From positions 1 through 45,910 of the forward strand of contig JAWXVE010000007.1 in NCBI GenBank assembly GCA_044425575.1: DNA of 45,910 nt, given 5' to 3'. Below are positions 41,679 through 45,910 of this stretch, piece by piece. Positions within the stretch are counted from its first letter, which is position 1. Each line of letters starts with the position of its first letter. The stretch comes from JAWXVE01 sp044425575 (GTDB lineage Bacteria; Bacillota; Clostridia; Lachnospirales; Lachnospiraceae). A program made the position numbers and the translations under genes. A model generated the notes under the pieces. That model saw only the letters and a program-made list of their open reading frames with translations, was not told where the DNA came from and made no database searches.

Positions 41679-41707
41679 TTGCGAAAGCAGCAGAAATATG
41701 ATAGAAT
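41679..41707 (+). promoter_or_regulatory. Predicted secG promoter
   Basis: TTGCGA, 17 bp, TAGAAT. Transcription would begin near 41714, which rules out the in-frame start codon at 41713 and supports the later secG start. Confidence 0.6.
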
Positions 41708-41757
41708 GAATTTTGTTTAATAAAAGAATTGAGAACGTGGTGGAAATGGAGACTAGT

Positions 41758-41997
41758 ATGGGAACATTAAGAATTGTATTAACCATTATATTTATTATAG
41801 TATGTATTGCATTGGCAATACTAGTATTGATGCAAGAGGGAAAGTCAGCAGGGTTAGGAGCTATAAGCGGTGCGACCGAGAGTTATTGGGGTAAGAATAA
41901 GGGACGTTCTGTGGAAGGTGCACTTGTAAAGATTACTACATGTCTCGCAGTTGCCTTTATGGTACTGGCGGCAGTGCTGAATATTACAAGATTCTAA
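41758..41997 (+). CDS. secG: Preprotein translocase subunit SecG
   Basis: This 79-residue auxiliary subunit of SecYEG has two membrane helices (about 3-24 and 55-75) connected by the conserved loop LMQEGKSAGLGAISGATESYWGKNKGRS. The start at 41758 (MGTLRIV) has GGAG 6 nt upstream. Other in-frame starts at 41713 and 41746 add non-hydrophobic residues before TM1. It heads the secG-rnr-smpB-ssrA block, an order common in Firmicutes, although a terminator lies between it and rnr. Confidence 0.94.
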   Translation: MGTLRIVLTIIFIIVCIALAILVLMQEGKSAGLGAISGATESYWGKNKGRSVEGALVKITTCLAVAFMVLAAVLNITRF

Positions 41998-42004
41998 GAA
42001 ACTT

Positions 42005-42036
42005 GGCACTCTTGAAAAAGGGTGCCTTTTTTGTTA
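42005..42036 (+). terminator. Terminator after secG
   Basis: The stem GGCACTCTT/AAGGGTGCC has a 4-nt A-rich loop and six T's. It lies 8 bases after the secG stop and 29 before the rnr start, so rnr expression requires read-through or a promoter overlapping the secG end. Confidence 0.85.
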
Positions 42037-42064
42037 TAAGACAGTAAAGATGGAAGGAAGAATT

Positions 42065-44107
42065 GTGCAGAGTAGTCAAAGAAAGCATACCGTGAAGAAA
42101 GAGAAGAAGCGGGTTGAACAGAAAAAACAAAATAAGCATAACAGTCATAAGAAAGAAGTGAAATTAGAATACACAGGAATATTTTCTGCACAAGCAAAAG
42201 GGTATGGATTCGTTACAGTGGAAGGTATGGAGGAGGATTTCTTCATTCCAAAACATTGTGTGAATGGCGCCTATCATCAAGATAAGGTGATAATTGTAGA
42301 GTTGCCAGAGCAGAGAGGTTCTAGGAAAGAGGCTGAGATTAAAGCAGTTGTGGAACGAAGCTTTACAAAATTAGTCGGAACTTATCAGCAAAGTAAGCAT
42401 TATGGTTTTGTGGTACCAGATAATCAGAAGATTAGAGATGATATCTTTATTCCATTACCACGTTCCAAAGGAGCAGTGAATGGACATAAAGTTGTGGTGG
42501 AGCTAACTAGTTATGGAGTGGGCAGTAAGAGTCCAGAAGGCAAAATCGTTGAAATATTGGGTCATCAAAATGATCCAGGTGTAGATATTATGTCCATTGT
42601 AAGTGATTATGATCTTCCTGTGCAATTTAGTGAAAAGGTATTGCATCAGGCCGAACGTGTGGCAAAACCTGTTTCAGATGCGGATGCGGCTAATCGTGTG
42701 GATTTGCGTGAACTTTGCATGGTAACAATTGATGGTGAAGATGCTAAGGATTTAGATGATGCAGTTCATGTGAAGGTTACAGAGAGTGGATATGAATTAG
42801 GCGTTCATATTGCAGATGTTGCCAATTATATACAAGAGAATTCGGCAATTGATCGCGAAGCAACCTTGAGAGGAACCAGTGTTTACCTAGTAGACCGTGT
42901 GATTCCTATGATTCCTCACGCCTTGTCCAATGGGATTTGCTCGTTAAACCAGGGAGAAAATCGTTTGGCACTTAGCTGTGTGATGCAGATTGATTCCCAA
43001 GGAACGGTAACTAGTTATGAACTTATGGAATCTCTTATTTGCGTGGATCAAAGAATGACTTATGCTAATGTATCCAAGATTCTTCAAGGAGAAGAGGACT
43101 TATGCCAAGAATATAATCAATATGTGGAGATGTTTCATCACATGAAAGAGGTGGCAGAACAATTACGGAAGAGAAGAATGGAACGGGGAACCATTGATTT
43201 TGACTTTCCAGAAAGCAAGATTATCTTAGATGACCAAGGTGTGCCCCTCTCTATTAAACCGTATGATAGAAATATCGCTAGCAAAATTATTGAGGACTTT
43301 ATGTTAGTAGCCAATGAAACAGTAGCACAGCATTTCTTTTGGTTAGAATTGCCCTTTGTATATCGTAACCATGAAAAGCCAGATGGGGAAAAGATCGAAA
43401 AACTTGTTACATTTTTAAAGAACTTTGGATATGGAATTAAGACATGGAAAGATGAACTACATCCCAAAGAATTACAAAAGTTATTGTCTAGTATTGAAGG
43501 AACGCCAGAAGAATCATTACTTAGTCGATTAATCCTCCGTAGCATGAAGCAAGCACAATATACCACGGAATGTAGTGGACATTTTGGTTTGGCATGTGAA
43601 TATTATTGCCATTTTACTTCCCCAATAAGACGTTATCCCGATTTACAGATACACAGAATTATTAAGGAACACTTACGGGATAAATTAAAGAAAGAGCGCA
43701 TTAATCATTACAAAATGAGATTACCTGAAGTAGCCAAACATTCTTCGGCTATGGAAAGACGCGCTGCAGAAGCGGAACGGGAAACTTGCAAGTTAAAGAA
43801 AGCAGAATATATGGAAGCACGTATTGGACATGTCTATGAAGGGGTGATTTCTGGAATTACTTCATGGGGAATCTATGTGGAACTTCCAAGTACAGTAGAA
43901 GGAATGGTGCACGTTTCTAGTCTAAGTGGTGGATATTATGAGTATAATGATAAGACACATGAATTAAGTTGCAAGGAGAAACACCAGTCTTATCAACTCG
44001 GGCAGAAGATTACAATTCAAGTTAAAGGTGTGGATAAGCAAATGAGAACCATTGACTTTATGGTTGCTGCCACAGATTTAGAAGAGGGAGTAGATGAAAA
44101 ACTATGA
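42065..44107 (+). CDS. rnr: Ribonuclease R
   Basis: RNase R is a 3'-5' exoribonuclease that degrades structured RNA and non-stop mRNA together with tmRNA-SmpB. The protein has 680 residues: a Lys-rich N-tail, cold-shock domains (EYTGIFSAQAKGYGFVTVEG; GTYQQSKHYGFVVPD), the RNB catalytic domain with GEDAKDLDDAVHV (four Asp) and CHFTSPIRRYPDLQIHRI, and a C-terminal S1 domain (GHVYEGVISGITSWGIYVEL). It lacks the long Lys-rich C-tail of E. coli RNase R. GTG 42065 is favoured because AGGAAG precedes it; ATG 42050 has no ribosome binding site. It overlaps smpB by 4 bases. Confidence 0.95.
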   Translation: MQSSQRKHTVKKEKKRVEQKKQNKHNSHKKEVKLEYTGIFSAQAKGYGFVTVEGMEEDFFIPKHCVNGAYHQDKVIIVELPEQRGSRKEAEIKAVVERSFTKLVGTYQQSKHYGFVVPDNQKIRDDIFIPLPRSKGAVNGHKVVVELTSYGVGSKSPEGKIVEILGHQNDPGVDIMSIVSDYDLPVQFSEKVLHQAERVAKPVSDADAANRVDLRELCMVTIDGEDAKDLDDAVHVKVTESGYELGVHIADVANYIQENSAIDREATLRGTSVYLVDRVIPMIPHALSNGICSLNQGENRLALSCVMQIDSQGTVTSYELMESLICVDQRMTYANVSKILQGEEDLCQEYNQYVEMFHHMKEVAEQLRKRRMERGTIDFDFPESKIILDDQGVPLSIKPYDRNIASKIIEDFMLVANETVAQHFFWLELPFVYRNHEKPDGEKIEKLVTFLKNFGYGIKTWKDELHPKELQKLLSSIEGTPEESLLSRLILRSMKQAQYTTECSGHFGLACEYYCHFTSPIRRYPDLQIHRIIKEHLRDKLKKERINHYKMRLPEVAKHSSAMERRAAEAERETCKLKKAEYMEARIGHVYEGVISGITSWGIYVELPSTVEGMVHVSSLSGGYYEYNDKTHELSCKEKHQSYQLGQKITIQVKGVDKQMRTIDFMVAATDLEEGVDEKL

Positions 44108-44553
44108 AATTAGTGGCAAATAATAAGAAAGCATATCATGATTATTTCATTGAAGATAAATATGAGGCGGGATTGTCTCTTGTTGGAACGGAAGTAAAAG
44201 CATTACGCATGGGTAAATGTAGTATTAAGGAAGCGTTTATTCGTGTGGAAAGAGGAGAAGTATTTATTTACGGTATGCATATAAGCCCTTACGAAAAGGG
44301 TAATATTTTTAATAAGGATCCTTTGCGTGTAAGGAAATTGCTACTGCATAAAACAGAGATTCGCAAATTAAGTGGTAATTTGGCAGAACAGGGATATACG
44401 ATTATGCCTTTGCAAGTATATTTTAGTAATGGAAGGGCAAAGATAGAAATAGGCTTGGCAAGGGGGAAGAAGAATTACGATAAACGTCAAACCATTGCAA
44501 AGAAGGATCAAAAGCGTGAAATGCAGAGAGAATTTAAGATAAAAAATCTATAA
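44104..44553 (+). CDS. smpB: SsrA-binding protein SmpB
   Basis: SmpB (149 residues) delivers tmRNA to stalled ribosomes. Diagnostic stretches are NKKAYHDYFIEDKYEAGLSL, GTEVKALRMGKCSIKEAF, GMHISPYEKGNIFNKDPLR and RKLLLHKTEIRKL. The C-terminal basic tail (GKKNYDKRQTIAKKDQKREM) enters the empty mRNA channel. It is coupled to rnr through an ATGA overlap and is followed 103 bases later by the tmRNA gene. Confidence 0.98.
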   Translation: MKLVANNKKAYHDYFIEDKYEAGLSLVGTEVKALRMGKCSIKEAFIRVERGEVFIYGMHISPYEKGNIFNKDPLRVRKLLLHKTEIRKLSGNLAEQGYTIMPLQVYFSNGRAKIEIGLARGKKNYDKRQTIAKKDQKREMQREFKIKNL

Positions 44554-44656
44554 GATATCATTTATATTATGTTTGAGACTACACAAAGAAGTAGTTGTGT
44601 GGTAGAATGATATAGATTCAGCCATGTTCTATTTAGAAAGACGCATGGTTCAATAA

Positions 44657-45008
44657 GGGCTAGTCAAGGTTTCGACGGGGTCTTTGAAGCTGGAGAAGCA
44701 AGCCGTTGCGACACGTTAATCGCACAATTGAATTTAAACGCTGACGAAAATTTAGCTTACGCTGCCTAGCGGCAGCTGTCTTACCTAACGCACTCACACG
44801 TTAGAATAAGGCATCGACTTTGTGGGAAACGACGTATGGGATGCTCTTAGCATATGGGCGTATTAGGGGCTACTAAATGTACTTGGGTGTTAGCCACTGG
44901 GTACAGGAGGGAAAAGTGCCAAGTTTCTTGGCACACAATCGACTAACTAAGCTTGTAGAAGTACAGGGGATGGGGTTTCGGACACGGGTTCGACTCCCGT
45001 CTAGTCCA
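44657..45008 (+). ncRNA. ssrA: Transfer-messenger RNA
   Basis: This one-piece tmRNA starts GGGCTAG, which pairs with CTAGTCC at 45001-45007 to form the 7-bp acceptor stem with discriminator A at 45008. The T-arm GGTTCGACTCCCG is typical. CCA is not encoded, since TTT follows the discriminator. The resume codon is most likely GCT at 44740, and the tag reading frame encodes ADENLAYAA and stops with TAG at 44767-44769. Pseudoknot-forming segments follow. A -10-like TAGAAT at 44603-44608 suggests a processed 5' leader of about 40 nt. It lies directly downstream of its partner smpB. Confidence 0.96.
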
Positions 45009-45015
45009 TTTTTAG

Positions 45016-45065
45016 ATAAAAGCTAGCAGATAAGATATGATGTATATCTGCTAGCTTTTATTATT
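45016..45065 (+). terminator. ssrA terminator
   Basis: A perfect 17-bp stem, 45016-45032 with 45045-45061, encloses a 12-nt loop. The 3' arm ends in CTTTTAT followed by TATT. Confidence 0.9.
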
Positions 45066-45092
45066 TGACAGTATATAATAAATAGCTATGCT
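45065..45092 (+). promoter_or_regulatory. Promoter of a candidate small RNA
   Basis: A consensus TTGACA overlaps the end of the ssrA terminator, with TATGCT 16 bp further on. A start near 45099 would produce the structured RNA described next. Confidence 0.55.
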
Positions 45093-45098
45093 ATCATA

Positions 45099-45195
45099 TT
45101 AAATATAAAGAGTGCTACCGATAGACGGTTAGCCCTTATAAACTCTTAGATTTAATAATCATCCAAGTTTGCGAGGCTGTGGGCGATTATTTTTT
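45099..45195 (+). ncRNA. Candidate small RNA resembling a type I antitoxin
   Basis: This is a unit of about 97 nt with its own promoter. The first hairpin has outer pairs AAGAGT/ACTCTT and inner GCTACCG/CGGTTAGC. A terminator stem AATAATC (45154-45160)/GATTATT (45185-45191) ends in a T-run. The block that reads AAGGGCTAACCGTCTATCGG on the minus strand resembles, from memory, the conserved overlap of Firmicutes holin-like type I toxin modules. A hydrophobic stub encoded on the opposite strand supports this. No search was possible, so the assignment stays tentative. Confidence 0.5.
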
Positions 45196-45258
45196 ATGTG
45201 AAATCTTGCATACAAGACCTATAATAGCAACGATTAATATTACTATACGGATATAGAA
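45187..45258 (-). pseudogene. Stub of a small hydrophobic peptide (possible type I toxin remnant)
   Basis: On the minus strand an open frame of 23 codons ends with RIVILIVAIIGLVCK then ISHKK and a TAA stop. This is one hydrophobic helix with a basic tail, the build of type I toxins. The frame has no ATG, GTG or TTG, and is closed by TGA immediately upstream, so it cannot start normally. The 5' part lies inside the left arm of the inverted repeat at 45239-45488, which suggests the repeat cut it off or replaced its start. Confidence 0.3.
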
Positions 45259-45488
45259 TCATACAGCCAGAATTTCCTATTCAAGGACGCTTTCGCTCCA
45301 TGGAAATCGTAGCAGTACTAACCGCTTACAGAACAAGCGGTAAGTGCTGACGATTGCCAAGGCCTTTCATAGGAAATGACTGGCTGTAGTTACATACCCG
45401 CACAGTCGAGGGTAGAGCCTTTGGCTAGGTCGAGAGAGACGAAGGCTTTCTGGGATGATTGGCTGTAGTTGTATAACCGTATAGTAAT
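45239..45488. repeat. Long imperfect inverted repeat 1 with an internal direct repeat
   Basis: This palindrome spans about 250 bp. Outer arms: ATTACTATACGG (45239-45250) and CCGTATAGTAAT (45477-45488), perfect 12 bp, continuing inward to TACAGCCA/TGGCTGTA. Inner arms: 45262-45280 with 45369-45388 (TACAGCCAG, then TTTCCTAT), and 45302-45327 with 45335-45358 around a 7-nt loop. The TGGCTGTAGTT unit also occurs as a direct repeat at 45381-45406 and 45460-45488, so the left arm has two alternative partners. No coding gene is supported here. Confidence 0.8.
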
Positions 45489-45510
45489 GGCAAGGGGTAC
45501 TGTGTGGAGG

Positions 45511-45697
45511 TTGTAGACAGAGGCATCTACTTCTTTCTGAACCTTTGCGGTAAGGTATGTGTATTTTCTGGCGAATGCAGGGAAGGAAAACCAACTGTTT
45601 GAGCGGAGCGAGTTTTGGTTTTCCTTCCCCAATAAAGCTGAGCCAGAAAATACACATACCAGCAGGTACAGAAAGAATTAGATGCCTCTGGCTACAA
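45511..45697. repeat. Long inverted repeat 2
   Basis: This 187-bp palindrome has three nested stems: 45511-45539 with 45669-45697 (27 of 29 pairs), 45554-45572 with 45642-45660 (19 of 19) and 45581-45594 with 45615-45628 (14 of 14). The 20-nt loop contains GAGCGGAGCGAG. No target-site duplication flanks it. ORFs read through it on the minus strand are compositionally unlike the genes here and look spurious. It may be a miniature mobile element or a long structured RNA. Confidence 0.85.
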
Positions 45698-45743
45698 TGA
45701 TAATATAGTAGTATCATATTTACCATATTTTTTTAAAATTACG

Positions 45744-45772
45744 TTGACAATTACTACCAACAAGAGTATAGT
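45744..45772 (+). promoter_or_regulatory. Strong promoter pointing out of the window
   Basis: Consensus TTGACA, exactly 17 bp, TATAGT. Transcription would start near 45779 and leave the window. No gene start with a ribosome binding site is seen in the remaining 130 bases. Confidence 0.6.
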
Positions 45773-45910
45773 GAACACAAAGCAATTATTCAAAGATATT
45801 CAAGAGGTAGCAGTCGCTCTAGACACTACCATTCTAAAACAACTCTGAATCATTCCATGCTTTTATTACCAAACAACTAACATTAGAATAGCAAGAATGG
45901 CAGAGTGAAG
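45773..45910. other. No gene recognised up to the window end
   Basis: The 138 bases after the promoter at 45744 contain only very short open frames (for example ATG at 45890-45892, closed after three codons). They may be the 5' leader of a gene or RNA beyond the window. Confidence 0.4.

Noticed and set aside
44990..45064. Integration site (attachment duplication) at the 3' end of ssrA
   Set aside because: The ssrA end sequence is not repeated further on in the window and no integrase is present.
45367..45726. 119-residue minus-strand open frame across both palindromes (and an overlapping 80-residue frame at 45390-45632)
   Set aside because: It reads through long inverted repeats, is rich in Cys, His, Pro and Ser unlike the host genes, has no clear ribosome binding site and no recognisable domain.
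45771..45848. 26-codon GTG frame directly after the TATAGT box
   Set aside because: Its start lies in the -10 box, upstream of the transcription start, so it could not be translated from that promoter, and it has no ribosome binding site.
1..45910. CRISPR arrays, tRNA or rRNA genes, transposases, prophage genes
   Set aside because: No regularly spaced repeats, no tRNA apart from the tRNA-like part of tmRNA, and no mobile-element proteins were found on either strand.

Overview
The window looks like a stretch of core chromosome from a low-GC Gram-positive anaerobe, most likely a member of the Lachnospiraceae (Clostridia). The reasons are AT-rich codon use, strong AGGAGG-type ribosome binding sites, class III (Firmicutes-type) fructose-1,6-bisphosphatase, YerC and DUF1836 proteins, pyrBI in place of a larger pyr operon, a secG-rnr-smpB-ssrA block, and a eukaryotic-type HisA seen in this family. 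Apart from the last 850 bases it is gene-dense and ordinary. I see no phage, transposase, integrase or CRISPR array.

Layout. 1-1613: 3' part of a fused dihydroxyacetone kinase, facing typA (minus). 3831-9653: plus-strand run with a two-OB SSB-like protein, a short CobO-type adenosyltransferase, dapA-dapB (lysine and peptidoglycan precursor), class III fbp and eukaryotic-type hisA. 9804-13365: csp (minus), a degenerate M23 protein paired with a bactofilin, yerC and a PHP phosphatase (minus), and DUF1836. 13425-16758: an orphan NMT1-like binding lipoprotein (minus), RNase P RNA, a trypsin-like protease and a Gfo/Idh/MocA oxidoreductase. 16849-20294: a TrpXYZ-type ABC transporter and TraX. 20281-21647: pyrBI (minus). 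21856-24074: deoD and a MATE exporter. 24091-29268: folate operon folC-folE-HD protein-folP-folBK followed by pheA. 29342-36369: DUF815 AAA ATPase, overlapping ppx and ppk1, a HAD phosphatase, an aldose 1-epimerase and a small acidic protein. 36352-39695: minus-strand ABC-F, PHP and HAD operon. 39940-45008: chemoreceptor, then secG, rnr, smpB and ssrA, which join translocation, RNA decay and ribosome rescue.

The last 850 bases, after ssrA, hold no convincing intact gene. They contain a promoter-hairpin-terminator unit resembling a type I antitoxin RNA, the stub of a hydrophobic peptide on the opposite strand, two long back-to-back inverted repeats (about 250 and 187 bp), and an excellent promoter aimed out of the window. 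This is the least explained part of the window.

The most testable biological ideas are: (1) the HD-domain protein inside the folate operon may supply the dihydroneopterin phosphate-removing step; (2) the structured region after ssrA; (3) a AAA+ ATPase physically coupled to polyphosphate synthesis and breakdown; and (4) palindromic operators placed exactly between the -35 and -10 boxes of two genes. All functional calls are by motif and family recognition from the sequence alone. No database search was run.
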